Positions 17,804 to 25,631 of a DNA stretch of 64,000 nt are shown piece after piece. A program made the position numbers and the translations under genes. Numbering within the stretch: the first letter of the stretch is position 1; each line of letters opens with the position of its first letter. Source of the stretch: Caldilineaceae bacterium (GTDB lineage Bacteria; Chloroflexota; Anaerolineae; Caldilineales; Caldilineaceae). The notes under the pieces are model-generated. The model made no database searches, was not told the DNA's origin, and saw only the letters and a program-made list of their open reading frames with translations. The stretch lies in assembly GCA_026645575.1 (NCBI GenBank), contig JAPKMW010000050.1:1-64000 (forward strand), in the 5' to 3' direction.

Positions 17804-17811
17804 TAACAAAC

Positions 17812-18162
17812 AAAAAGAGCGCCCGTCCATCTGGGACGAGGGCGCTCTGGCTCGCGGTTCCACCCAGCTTGGCTGCTCGACACACAGAAGCAGTGTCAAC
17901 GCAGCCCGCTCACAGCAAGATAACGGCGCTACCCGGGTGGCCATAATGAGACGTTATTGGGTATTAGGTATTGGATACTTCTTGATGTTTGTCCATACAT
18001 CCATTCAATATCTAATATCCAGTATCTAATATCCAATATCAATTCCGTTCCGGCAACCAGCTCGGAGAAGGTATCACAACACTCAATGACGGGCAAGGCT
18101 TGCACCCGGTGGCCTCGCTTCTCTGACGTCGGTGGTGCTATGACATGGTCTCTTCAAAGCTT
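17812..18162 (-). promoter_or_regulatory. T-box riboswitch leader of thrS
   Basis: Read on the minus strand, the leader contains a stem I region with AGAGA and GGTGCAAGCC-type elements. A likely Thr specifier codon ACC lies at 18072-18070 (context GATACCTTC). The T-box proper, TGGGTGGAACCGCGAG, lies at 17866-17851. An intrinsic terminator follows: GAGCGCCC (17847-17840) pairs with GGGCGCTC (17824-17817), then five Ts. In this class, uncharged tRNA-Thr pairs with specifier and T-box and stabilises the antiterminator, switching thrS on. The linker between stem I and the T-box is enlarged by a long AT-rich palindrome. Confidence 0.9.
17955..18038. repeat. AT-rich palindrome of TATTAGATATTGG units inside the T-box
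   Basis: The arm 17955-17979 pairs with the matching part of 18004-18038 at 21 of 25 positions. The arms are built from repeated TATTAG/TATTGG units. An inner GATGTTTG...ATACATC stem caps it. It would form a long independent hairpin in the linker of the T-box RNA. Confidence 0.7.
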
Positions 18163-18168
18163 TTAATT

Positions 18169-18197
18169 ACCATAACAGAATTTGGGCCAACTGTCAA
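18169..18197 (-). promoter_or_regulatory. Promoter of the thrS T-box leader
   Basis: On the minus strand, TTGACA (18197-18192) and TATGGT (18174-18169) are separated by 17 bases, placing the start near 18162, just before stem I of the T-box. This is a good sigma-70-type match. Confidence 0.7.
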
Positions 18198-18552
18198 GGA
18201 TTTTCTAAAATAAATTTTATCGCAGCTTTTTTTGACAAGCACTTTTTCCCTTCATCGGGGTGGCAAGATCAGGCTATGGTTTTGTTTGTCTTTCATTAGC
18301 ATATCTATACCAGCATAAAATCTTGCAACTCTTGACGAACTGGTGCGTAATAAGCCATTGGTTCCATTGCGTGTCATTTTAAGCACTGGTAAGTTGTCAG
18401 CGCTGGTTTGTAAATATCCCTTCATGGTTGTTTATTTACCTATTTTTCGATTTACTATATACTGGACATTGTAGCCAATGTTCAGCAGATCGCCATGCCA
18501 CGCGCCCTCATCCATTGATCTGTTGTTGTTAGTCCAGAGGAGTTTTGGTTGA
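18198..18552. other. Gene-free stretch between the thrS promoter and the DUF4230 pair
   Basis: About 355 AT-rich bases contain no open frame or strong palindrome. A TTGACA at 18230-18235 on the plus strand has no convincing -10 partner. The DUF4230 promoter probably lies here, but I cannot place it. Confidence 0.5.
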
Positions 18553-19284
18553 ATGAAGAAAGTTGCTCACCCCGTTGCGGCTGCGGCGGCTCGTCCGGCC
18601 CAAGTCGCCTTGCTCATTGTCATTGCGTTGGCGCTGGTTGCATTACTGATTCCCTATACGGTTCACCCGTTGCTCCAACGATGGCAGACGGGAACAGACG
18701 CGGCCAGTGAACCGTGGCCGGATGCGCCGCCCACCTATGCACCGCCATTCGTGGCGGCGGCCCACCCAAACCAGGCGCAGGCAACGCCCATTCCAATGGC
18801 GGCGCCAGTCTGGCAAGAGTTGAGTTACCTGACCAGCGTCGAATTTACTACCGCCGCCGTTGTCCAGAAAGAACGCACGACGGAGGTGCCGTGGCTTGGC
18901 ACCGTTGTCAGTGACCGCTTGCTGCTTAAGGCGGTGGGCGAGGTACAGGTTGGCATCGATCTCAAAGGGGTTCGTAATGTGCAGATCAGCGGCAAAAGCA
19001 TTCGGTTCACTGTACCCGAACCCATTGTGACCAGTGTTGAGTTGCTGCCGGAAAAGTCAGAGGTATATGAACGGGTCAATGTCTGGCTGCTTTCGCAATA
19101 TGCCGGATTAGAGACCAGTGCCTTGGAACAGGCGCGCCAACAGATGCGCGATGAAATTAACAACAATGAGAGTATGATGAAGGTAGCCGCCGAATTTTCG
19201 CGTCTGCAATTGACCGAATTTTTGCAAAAGACCGGCTTCACCGACGTTGAGATTGCCTTTGAGCATCAGCAGGAGTATGATTAA
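18553..19284 (+). CDS. Membrane-anchored DUF4230 protein (first of a pair)
   Basis: This 243-residue protein has one N-terminal transmembrane helix (ALLIVIALALVALLIPYTV, about 23-41), a Pro/Ala-rich linker, and an outside DUF4230 domain. The domain starts LTSVEFTTAAVVQKERTTEV and includes VGEVQVGIDLKGV and IRFTVPEPIV, ending in a helix that reaches LQKTGFTDVEIAFE. DUF4230 is a widespread extracytoplasmic domain of unknown function. The stop directly abuts the next start (TAAATG), so the two DUF4230 genes form one unit and their products may pair. Confidence 0.85.
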   Translation: MKKVAHPVAAAAARPAQVALLIVIALALVALLIPYTVHPLLQRWQTGTDAASEPWPDAPPTYAPPFVAAAHPNQAQATPIPMAAPVWQELSYLTSVEFTTAAVVQKERTTEVPWLGTVVSDRLLLKAVGEVQVGIDLKGVRNVQISGKSIRFTVPEPIVTSVELLPEKSEVYERVNVWLLSQYAGLETSALEQARQQMRDEINNNESMMKVAAEFSRLQLTEFLQKTGFTDVEIAFEHQQEYD

Positions 19285-20055
19285 ATGAGTCAGTCCATCT
19301 ATGAAACCGCACGGGCCATCACTGTTCGCCCCGTCAATGAGGTGAGCCACCCCCAACCAACAACCCAGGCAACCGTCGCGCCCCAACCGTCGCTGCTGCG
19401 TTCAGTTTTTGCCTTTCTTGGCTGGATGACAATTTTGACACTGGTGCTGGTCGCCGTTGTCACCCTGTCCAGCGTCTGGTTGATGAGCAACACGGCGCGC
19501 GATCTCTTCAACTTCGATACCAAGACGACCATTGTCACCAGCCAGGCGATTGTTGAGTCGATCAAGGGAGTGAATAAGCAGATTTTTATTGAACATTACA
19601 ACACAGTCGATATTGATTACACGGAAGCGCCGGAGGGCTGGCTGGGCTTTCTAGGCGTTGACCAAAGTTTTGTCTTGCTGCTCAAAGGTCGCGTCCCCGC
19701 CGGCTTTGACTTAAGCCAGTTGCGCCCGGAAGATGTTTGGGTGAGCGGCGATGGCAAACGGGTGCAACTGGTGCTGCCGCCGCCGATGCTCTTTGTTGAT
19801 AATGTCAACATCGACTTTGAAAACAGTCGCATTTTGGCCGAGCGCGACACCTGCCCCGATTTTCTCTGTCAGAATCAACTGGGCGTCTTCAAAGATCAGA
19901 TGCTGCCCGAAGGACGCAAATTACTGATGGCCGCTTCGCAACAGAGTGGAATTCTCGAACAGGTGGCGAATGACGGCAAACGCTACTATGAGCAGTTCCT
20001 CAAGTCGCTGGGCTTTGCGGAGGTGCGGGTGTTGATTCGGAGCGAGGTGGGGTAG
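19285..20055 (+). CDS. Membrane-anchored DUF4230 protein (second of a pair)
   Basis: This 256-residue protein has the same layout as its upstream neighbour: a cytoplasmic N-terminus, one transmembrane helix (FLGWMTILTLVLVAVVTLSS, about 49-68), then a DUF4230 domain with KTTIVTSQAIVESIKGVNKQ, FVLLLKGRVPAGFDL and the final EQFLKSLGFAEVRVLI. It differs in having GRVPAGFDLSQLRPEDV, where the partner has VGIDLKGV. The ATG at 19285 immediately follows the neighbour's stop. Tandem duplication followed by divergence is likely. The molecular role is unknown. Confidence 0.85.
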   Translation: MSQSIYETARAITVRPVNEVSHPQPTTQATVAPQPSLLRSVFAFLGWMTILTLVLVAVVTLSSVWLMSNTARDLFNFDTKTTIVTSQAIVESIKGVNKQIFIEHYNTVDIDYTEAPEGWLGFLGVDQSFVLLLKGRVPAGFDLSQLRPEDVWVSGDGKRVQLVLPPPMLFVDNVNIDFENSRILAERDTCPDFLCQNQLGVFKDQMLPEGRKLLMAASQQSGILEQVANDGKRYYEQFLKSLGFAEVRVLIRSEVG

Positions 20056-20065
20056 ACGGGTTCGT

Positions 20066-20133
20066 AGCGTGCGTTGAACGAGGCAAACGGTGGTGTTGTC
20101 TTGTAGACGCCTGTACCCCGTGCAACACACGCT
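20066..20133. repeat. Inverted repeat downstream of the DUF4230 pair
   Basis: AGCGTGCGTTG (20066-20076) pairs with CAACACACGCT (20123-20133) at 10 of 11 positions. No T-run follows, so it is a weak terminator candidate at best. Confidence 0.4.
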
Positions 20134-20156
20134 GTGCGCTCCGAAGCAAGCCAAAC

Positions 20157-20185
20157 TTGAGAAAGTGCGCTGCCATGCGTATAAT
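20157..20185 (+). promoter_or_regulatory. Promoter of the acetamidase/formamidase gene
   Basis: TTGAGA (20157-20162) and a perfect TATAAT (20180-20185) are 17 bases apart. The expected start near 20192 would leave a leader of about 135 bases before the ATG at 20327. Confidence 0.65.
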
Positions 20186-20326
20186 ATTCCCTTAACTACT
20201 GCTGCCGTAATCGCTACCCGCTCCCATCTGCCCCAACGTCGGGGGAGTTTGGCTGCGGGTAGTTATGATTGGCAGCCCAGACCCAACCCTCAACCACACC
20301 GCAACTCAGCAGAGAGGATAGTCGCG

Positions 20327-21253
20327 ATGACCACCTATCGACTTGACGACAAGCAGCCCCATGCCTTCTGGGACAAGACCCTGCCGCCGCGCTTGACAAT
20401 CCAGCCGGGTGACATTGTCACCTTTGAGACGCTCGAAGCCAGCGCCAATCAGATTACGCCCACATCCGAACATGCGGCGATGGCAACGTTGAGCTTTGAC
20501 CCGATCCACCCGTTGACCGGGCCGGTGGCCGTTGAAGGCGCCGAACCGGGCGACGCGCTCGAAGTGGAGATCCTCAGCATTGAAAACAAGGGCTGGGGCT
20601 GGAATGCGGTCATCCCCGGCTTTGGTCTGCTGCCCAACGATTTCACCGACCCCTACTTGCACCACTATCAACTCACGGCCACCGACTGCATCTTCCGCGA
20701 CGATATTCTCATCCCCTACGAACCCTTTTGTGGCGTCATGGGCGTCGCCCCGCGCGAAGTTGGGCGCCTGAATACGATCCCGCCGCGCGAAAATGGCGGC
20801 AATCTCGACATTCGCCACCTCACGCCTGGTACAAAGGCGTACTTTCCGGTGTGGGTGCCCGGAGCCAATTTCTCTTGTGGCGATTGTCATGCGGCCCAAG
20901 GCGACGGCGAGGTCAACGGCACCGGCATTGAGTCGCCCATGTCGGTGACGCTGCGCTTTACCGTCATCAAAAATGCCAACATCCCCGAACTGCGCTTTAT
21001 CACCCCGCCCGGTAAACTGACTAGAGCCGATGTGGGCGGCTACTATGTCACCACCGCCCACGGTCCGGATCTCTACACCAATGCACAAAACGCCATCCGC
21101 TATCAGATCGATTATCTGGTGGCAAAGCACAAGATGAGCCGCGAACAAGCCTACTGCCTCTGTGGTGCCGCGGTTGATCTCAAGATCAGCGAAATTGTCG
21201 ATGCACCGAATTGGATTGTGTCGGCGTACCTGCCGCTGGCGATCTTTCGGTAA
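20327..21253 (+). CDS. Acetamidase/formamidase family protein
   Basis: FmdA/AmdA enzymes hydrolyse formamide, acetamide or related short amides to ammonia and the acid. The 308-residue protein carries family features: PGDIVTFETLEA, GPVAVEGAEPGDALEVEIL, the metal-site region NFSCGDCHAAQGDGEVNGTG (about 183-202) and YCLCGAAVDLKISEIVDAP near the end. I chose the ATG at 20327 (MTTYRLDDKQ) because AGAGAGGA precedes it and the longer frame upstream is not conserved in character. The broken hydrolase gene follows within a few bases. Confidence 0.9.
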   Translation: MTTYRLDDKQPHAFWDKTLPPRLTIQPGDIVTFETLEASANQITPTSEHAAMATLSFDPIHPLTGPVAVEGAEPGDALEVEILSIENKGWGWNAVIPGFGLLPNDFTDPYLHHYQLTATDCIFRDDILIPYEPFCGVMGVAPREVGRLNTIPPRENGGNLDIRHLTPGTKAYFPVWVPGANFSCGDCHAAQGDGEVNGTGIESPMSVTLRFTVIKNANIPELRFITPPGKLTRADVGGYYVTTAHGPDLYTNAQNAIRYQIDYLVAKHKMSREQAYCLCGAAVDLKISEIVDAPNWIVSAYLPLAIFR

Positions 21254-21264
21254 AGAGCGATGAC

Positions 21265-21461
21265 ACACCGACACCAATCACTCCTGGCCGTTACGATGAA
21301 GCCATCACTGGGATCGCCGAGACGGTGAATCAAGGCATCCGTGGCTCCAAGTGGGTGGTCTTTGAAGAGCGACCCATCGCGTTCATGCCGAAGAGTCGGA
21401 GCGCGACATGGCCGTGTTGGCCGATTTTCTGGTGCGGGTGGAGCGCGGGAACAACGAGTAA
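21265..21461 (+). pseudogene. Frameshifted C-terminal fragment of an alpha/beta hydrolase
   Basis: The first part reads ITPGRYDEAITGIAETVNQG followed by SKWVVFEE. The second part, in another frame, reads ATHRVHAEESERDMAVLADF then LVRVERGNNE and a stop at 21459-21461. Together they match the C-terminal end of proline iminopeptidase-type alpha/beta hydrolases, including the catalytic-His region (here THRVH). One frameshift lies near 21366-21372, and the whole N-terminal domain is missing. It is a decayed remnant. Confidence 0.65.
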
Positions 21462-21475
21462 CTACCATTCTCCCT

Positions 21476-23317
21476 TTAAAGTGTTACTTCTTCGCACACC
21501 AGGCGGTCAAAGCCCAAGGCGATGACGGCATAGGTTTGTAAGCGCAAGCCACCTTGGTAAGCTGTCACCAGGTCGCGTTGATAGCTTTGCAATTGAGTAC
21601 GCGCTTGGGCCAGTTGCGCCTGCACTTCAGGCAAGGAACGCAGCTCGTCCTGGCTTAGTTGACGGGCCGTGACACCGTCGAGCGGTTGCTTGATCGGTTC
21701 GGTTGCACCCTCTTTGACCATTTCAAGCTTAACATCCCCTAGCTTGAGAAACTTGAATTCGAGGATAAAGTCCCGTAGATCCTGGCGATGGCGCAAGTCG
21801 GGGCGCAGGATCAAGGTGAGATCGGCATAGGTGCGACGGATGGCGGTCTCCGAATCGACAAAGTAGAGGGTGTCATTAAAGAGCAAGCTGAGGAAGGCCG
21901 TCTTGACGGTTAGCTCGTTAGCGGCAATATAATCGCGATTGTCATAGGCGGCAAAGAGGCGGGCTTCGATAAAGTCGACCAGCGGTTGCAGATTGCCGGT
22001 GCGGAAGAAAATGCGCACCCGGTCGAGGGCCGCTTCCCGCTCATGGACATCGGGGAGCAGCAACTCTTGCAACCGTTCGGCGTAGAGTTGGCGAATGACC
22101 AGGTTGGGAATACGCAGCACATATTCCATCAAATCATTGCGCCCGGCCAGCGTCAAGACCCCAAAGTAGTAGAGGAGTGCGGCAAGAAACTCCTTGCCTT
22201 TGTCGCCCGGACTCATCAGATCGCTGACCCCAAAGCGTTGGGCCAATGTGCGTGTACTGAGGGGAGTGGCCTCATTCAAGGCGGCGTTGATGATCTCGTC
22301 GGCGCGGCCCAACTGCGCAATATAGCCGATACGTGTGCGATCCATGGCCAGGTTCTCATCCAACATCTCTTGGGGATAGAGACATTCGTTTTGCAACGCT
22401 TTGAGAAAGTAGATTACCAACGTCGGGTTATAGACGCGTTCATCGCGGCGCGTGCTAAAGCAATAGCCATCGTAAAAAGTGCGCATTAAGTTCAGCGTCT
22501 CGGCCTGTTGGGTTGGCGAGAATTGACACTGTTGACAGACCTGCGTCAGCACATCGGCTACCTCTTCTTCGCGAAAGCCACATAACTCGGCAAATTCCGG
22601 CAGGAGATAGAGATTCTCGGCCACGTTATAGCCGCTCGACATATCGCTCATCACCAGCGGCGAGACCCCAGTGATAAAGACCCGTTCCAAACCCTGGCCC
22701 CGCGCCGCCGATTTGATCATCTTGAAAATGGTCTTGAAAAAGCCTTCACCCATCACCATCTCTTCATACCGTTTGCGCCCGCTGTAGATGCTGCTCATCA
22801 ATACTTCGTTGGCAAAGTTATCATATTCATCGATCAAGAGATAGAGCTTGTGGGGCGTCTGGCTTACCGCGGCGAGCAGCGAAGTAAAGGAAGAAAGGGC
22901 ATTCTGCGGGTGAATGGTGATCGGGCGCGTTAAAAATTTTTCGTAACGCGCCACAAAGCCATCAATCTGGCTATTAATATGGTCATAGACGCTTTGTTGC
23001 ATCTCGGCATTGCTGAGACTGGTCACAATCACCGAAAAGTCCCAGGTCATAACAAAATAGCGGTTGTGCAAAGGGGTGGGCTGCTTGCCGATAGCCAGAT
23101 GACCAAAGAGTGGCTCAAATTCAGCGGCGCGGGCCAAATCATAATAGTTCTCTAACATCGAGAGCAACATACTCTTGCCAAAACGGCGCGGACGAAGGAA
23201 GAGCAGTTGATCACCAACACGCTCAATCAGGGGAATACGCGCCGTGCGGTCAATATAAAAGTAGCCTTCTGTGATGATGCGGTGAAAATTGCTGATGCCA
23301 TACGGAAATTTGATCAT
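21476..23317 (-). CDS. AAA-ATPase-like protein with C-terminal PD-(D/E)XK nuclease-like domain
   Basis: This 613-residue protein fits the AAA-ATPase-like/DUF1703 group. Its N-terminus is MIKFPYGISNFHRIITEGYF with YIDRTARIPL, then the ATPase P-loop variant LRPRRFGKSMLLS (about 37-49) and Walker B KLYLLIDEYDNFANEVL. The C-terminal region has FLSLLFNDTLYFVDSE, and the nuclease-like core reads RQDLRDFILEFKFLKL, with the Glu-Phe-Lys of a PD-(D/E)XK site. The ATG at 23317 is only 7 bases after a possible -10 box, so the mRNA may be leaderless. It is divergent from another ATPase-nuclease fusion. Its role is unknown; many copies per genome are usual for this family. Confidence 0.88.
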   Translation of the reverse strand: MIKFPYGISNFHRIITEGYFYIDRTARIPLIERVGDQLLFLRPRRFGKSMLLSMLENYYDLARAAEFEPLFGHLAIGKQPTPLHNRYFVMTWDFSVIVTSLSNAEMQQSVYDHINSQIDGFVARYEKFLTRPITIHPQNALSSFTSLLAAVSQTPHKLYLLIDEYDNFANEVLMSSIYSGRKRYEEMVMGEGFFKTIFKMIKSAARGQGLERVFITGVSPLVMSDMSSGYNVAENLYLLPEFAELCGFREEEVADVLTQVCQQCQFSPTQQAETLNLMRTFYDGYCFSTRRDERVYNPTLVIYFLKALQNECLYPQEMLDENLAMDRTRIGYIAQLGRADEIINAALNEATPLSTRTLAQRFGVSDLMSPGDKGKEFLAALLYYFGVLTLAGRNDLMEYVLRIPNLVIRQLYAERLQELLLPDVHEREAALDRVRIFFRTGNLQPLVDFIEARLFAAYDNRDYIAANELTVKTAFLSLLFNDTLYFVDSETAIRRTYADLTLILRPDLRHRQDLRDFILEFKFLKLGDVKLEMVKEGATEPIKQPLDGVTARQLSQDELRSLPEVQAQLAQARTQLQSYQRDLVTAYQGGLRLQTYAVIALGFDRLVCEEVTL

Positions 23318-23323
23318 GGTGAG

Positions 23324-23353
23324 AGTATACCATAGAGTTGCTAGAGCTAACAA
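23324..23353 (-). promoter_or_regulatory. Candidate promoter giving a leaderless ATPase transcript
   Basis: On the minus strand TTGTTA (23353-23348) and TATACT (23329-23324) are 18 bases apart. Transcription would start at about 23317, the A of the start codon, so no ribosome binding site would be transcribed. Confidence 0.45.
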
Positions 23354-23382
23354 TGCGCACACCCCGTCGAACCGGGGGTGGA

Positions 23383-23411
23383 TTGACAGCCTGGCTTTTC
23401 ATCGCTATACT
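23383..23411 (+). promoter_or_regulatory. Promoter of the second ATPase-nuclease gene
   Basis: TTGACA (23383-23388) and TATACT (23406-23411) are separated by exactly 17 bases, giving a start near 23418 and a 48-base leader. Confidence 0.7.
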
Positions 23412-23465
23412 GTCCATACTGTTTTATGGTCTGTTTCCAATCCTAGCGACTTGAATTGAGTACCG

Positions 23466-25013
23466 ATGCGCGAATTTAACACCTCTGGCCCCTGTGATCC
23501 AGCCCAACACTATACGGTGATGCGTGAAGCATTGGTGGCCGAAGGGCGCCACTTGGTCGAACGTGGTCGCTACTTCACCATCTTTTCACCGCGTCAGGCC
23601 GGCAAGACGACCTACTTCCAACTGCTTTTTCGTCAACTGCCGCCCCAGGAATATCTGCCCATTTGGATCAGCTTTGAAGGGCTGAAAAGGTTGACGGGCG
23701 CTGATTTCTACTTTGCCATGGCCCATTTTCTGCAACGGGAATTGGCGGTCCACGGTATCACGGTGGACCAGCCGGTGACCAATGCCTTTCAGTTGCAGCT
23801 CTTTTTCGAGAAGCTGCGCAGCCGGGTCGAACGCCTGGTGCTGGTCATTGACGAATTTGAGGCGGTCCCCGACGCTGAGTTGAGCGATCTCTTACACACC
23901 TTGCGCGCCCTGTATCACAAACGGCAATTTCATGCCCTCCATTCCTTGATGTTGGTGGGGGTCAGTACGCTGGCCGAACTGGTGGTCTCTGGGGCTTCCC
24001 CCTTTAACATCGTAGATCAGCTCCAGATCGGCTATTTCACCTTGGCCGAAACCCAGGAATTGATTGCCCAATATGTCAGCGAAAGCGGTCAACCCTTTGA
24101 CCCGGAAGTCATCAGAGCGTTATACACGAACACGCAGGGCCAACCCGGTCTGCTTTGCGCCCTCTGCCACCATTTGGTAACGAAAGCGGCGCCGGATCGC
24201 AGCCAGCCGGTGACCATGACCCACTTCTACCCGACCCTGAAACATTTTTTGACCGAACGCTTTGACAAGAATATTCTCAACATTGTACAAAAAGCGCGTG
24301 AAAAAATGGCATTCATATTGGGCGTCCTTTTTGATGATACACCCATTCCCTTCACGGTTGATGATCCCGATATTGCTTACCTCTATGCACATGGTGTGAT
24401 CGACAACGTAAACGGTTTTGTCGAAATCCCGATCCCTCTCTACCAAAAGCGCTTACTTACAGCGCTGCGGCCTAAGCTTAACGGCGAGACAGAACACTTT
24501 CTTGCCTCGGCCACTGAGTCGCTGCGTCCCTTTATCACGCCTGACGGTCTCAACCTCCACGCCTTGTTGGACAAATATCGCGACTATGTGCGCCGCCGTG
24601 GTTTCCGCGCCTTTAACACCAAGCAACTCAAGGAAGGCGCCTGGCACTATTCGCTAGATGGGTTTATCAATTTCTTTATTGAACGGCTGGGGGGAGAAAC
24701 CTTCATTGAAGTTCCCAGCGGGCGCGGTCGGACTGATATTTTGCTGCTCTATCGCGGGCAAAAGTCCGTCATTGAAACCAAAATCTTTAGCGATCCCACC
24801 TACTTTGAACAAGGGAAACACCAATTAGCCGACTACCTGGCAACCGAAGGGCTGGACGAAGGCTATTATGTCGTCTTCAGTCGCAAACATAGCGAAAGCG
24901 ATTCTCTCTTCTTCGACGAACGTATCGACGGCAAACGCATTTACACCTACATCATCCGTACCAACTTCCCACAACCCAGCCGGCGGCGTCCGCGTAAGAC
25001 AGTAAGACAGTGA
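23466..25013 (+). CDS. AAA-like ATPase with C-terminal PD-(D/E)XK nuclease-like domain
   Basis: This 515-residue protein has an AAA-like ATPase domain: N-terminal MREFNTSGPCDPAQHYTVMR, P-loop FSPRQAGKTTYFQ (about 40-52), Walker B LVLVIDEFEAVPD (about 124-136) and sensor region LMLVGVSTLAELV. A helical middle follows. A C-terminal nuclease-like module reads SGRGRTDILLLYRGQKSVIE followed by TKIF, matching the D...ExK of PD-(D/E)XK folds (about 420-445). A strong promoter lies upstream. Its final codons and stop come from the repeat at 24994-25054. It resembles, but does not copy, the divergent neighbour; the P-loop and core motifs differ. The function is unknown. Confidence 0.85.
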   Translation: MREFNTSGPCDPAQHYTVMREALVAEGRHLVERGRYFTIFSPRQAGKTTYFQLLFRQLPPQEYLPIWISFEGLKRLTGADFYFAMAHFLQRELAVHGITVDQPVTNAFQLQLFFEKLRSRVERLVLVIDEFEAVPDAELSDLLHTLRALYHKRQFHALHSLMLVGVSTLAELVVSGASPFNIVDQLQIGYFTLAETQELIAQYVSESGQPFDPEVIRALYTNTQGQPGLLCALCHHLVTKAAPDRSQPVTMTHFYPTLKHFLTERFDKNILNIVQKAREKMAFILGVLFDDTPIPFTVDDPDIAYLYAHGVIDNVNGFVEIPIPLYQKRLLTALRPKLNGETEHFLASATESLRPFITPDGLNLHALLDKYRDYVRRRGFRAFNTKQLKEGAWHYSLDGFINFFIERLGGETFIEVPSGRGRTDILLLYRGQKSVIETKIFSDPTYFEQGKHQLADYLATEGLDEGYYVVFSRKHSESDSLFFDERIDGKRIYTYIIRTNFPQPSRRRPRKTVRQ

Positions 25014-25054
25014 GACAGTCAGTCAGTTACTGTCTCACTGTTTCACTGTCTTAC
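24994..25054. repeat. Palindrome of GACAGTAA/GACAGTGA units over a stop codon
   Basis: The 26-base arms 24994-25019 and 25029-25054 pair at 24 positions. Each arm is a run of (A)AGACAGT/GAGACAGT units. The left arm supplies the last six codons and the TGA stop (25011-25013) of the ATPase gene. It could terminate transcription. Confidence 0.85.
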
Positions 25055-25138
25055 TAAACGACTGACTACGGTTGTGACGGCAAGCTACCGCGTAACGCCG
25101 CGGCGCTCCCCGGCGGCTCCAGGTGGTGGATGCGTTTC

Positions 25139-25318
25139 TCATGGCTCATGGCGTGTTGCAACAAGTGGCCGACCATCTGCGTCTCGGTTAGGCTTCGGCG
25201 TGAGCTCAGCCGAACGCTCGCCACGGCGCCACAAGAGGAACAATTGCTCCAAGGGATAAGTCGAGGTGCGTTCGCCAGATCCTGGCGTGGCTGCGGTTGA
25301 GCGCGTTGGGTTGGTCAT
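25139..25318 (-). CDS. Small ORF, probably a frameshifted gene
   Basis: AAAGGAG lies 5 bases before the ATG at 25318, a strong initiation site. The 59-codon frame reads MTNPTRSTAATPGSGER, then YPLEQLFLLWRRGERSAELT, and then turns Arg-rich. In the next frame the DNA continues LTETQMVGHLLQHAMSHEKR and IHHLEPPGS to a stop at 25066-25068. That is a better helical continuation, so a frameshift near 25190-25205 is likely. A terminator-like hairpin precedes it. I do not recognise the family. Confidence 0.4.
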   Translation of the reverse strand: MTNPTRSTAATPGSGERTSTYPLEQLFLLWRRGERSAELTPKPNRDADGRPLVATRHEP

Positions 25319-25361
25319 AGAAACTCCTTTCAAGCGGTGAAAATTGAAGCGTTGCGCCAAC

Positions 25362-25409
25362 AAAAAAGCCGTCGCCTGCCCACTGGTTGGTGGTCAAACG
25401 CGGCGGCTT
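25362..25409 (-). terminator. Intrinsic terminator in the leader of the small ORF
   Basis: On the minus strand AAGCCGCCGC (25409-25400) pairs with GCGACGGCTT (25375-25366) at 9 of 10 positions, with an inner CCAC/GTGG stem, followed by a run of Ts to 25362. It lies 44 bases before the small ORF at 25318, so it may be an attenuator. Confidence 0.6.
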
Positions 25410-25411
25410 AT

Positions 25412-25441
25412 TTGATCCTCGGCTTGAAAAGAGGGTACAAT
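25412..25441 (+). promoter_or_regulatory. Promoter of a candidate small RNA
   Basis: TTGATC (25412-25417) and TACAAT (25436-25441) are separated by 18 bases. No plus-strand gene follows; a terminator does, about 50 bases downstream of the -10 box. Confidence 0.6.
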
Positions 25442-25447
25442 AGAAGT

Positions 25448-25530
25448 ACGCCGTCCAGACTGGGACTTACAGTATGGAAGGTGAGTCGCCCTCGGCAAGT
25501 GGCTTATCACTGGCCGAGGGTGCATTTTTT
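25448..25530 (+). ncRNA. Candidate small RNA (about 83 nt)
   Basis: The stretch lies between a sigma-70-like promoter and an intrinsic terminator and has no good reading frame. It does not match tRNA, SRP RNA, 6S or a riboswitch I know. The body contains CCGTCCAGACTGGGAC, which can form a small hairpin (GTCCAGACTGGGAC), followed by GGAAGGTGAG, which resembles a ribosome-binding sequence. Orientation and ends are inferred. Confidence 0.45.
25489..25530 (+). terminator. Intrinsic terminator of the candidate small RNA
   Basis: CCCTCGGC (25489-25496) pairs with GCCGAGGG (25513-25520), extended inside by AGTG/CACT, and is followed by TGCA and six Ts (25525-25530). Confidence 0.8.
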
Positions 25531-25631
25531 GTTGTGATGCTATCTTATCCTGGAAAATCGCGCTTGTCAGCACGGTAAAATTTTGATCGGTCTGGGGGTA
25601 TTCCCTAGCTTTTCAGTATACCGCAACGCGG

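Noticed and set aside
18230..18300. TTGACA on the plus strand ahead of the DUF4230 genes
   Set aside because: No -10 box at an acceptable distance, and it is over 300 bases from the start codon.
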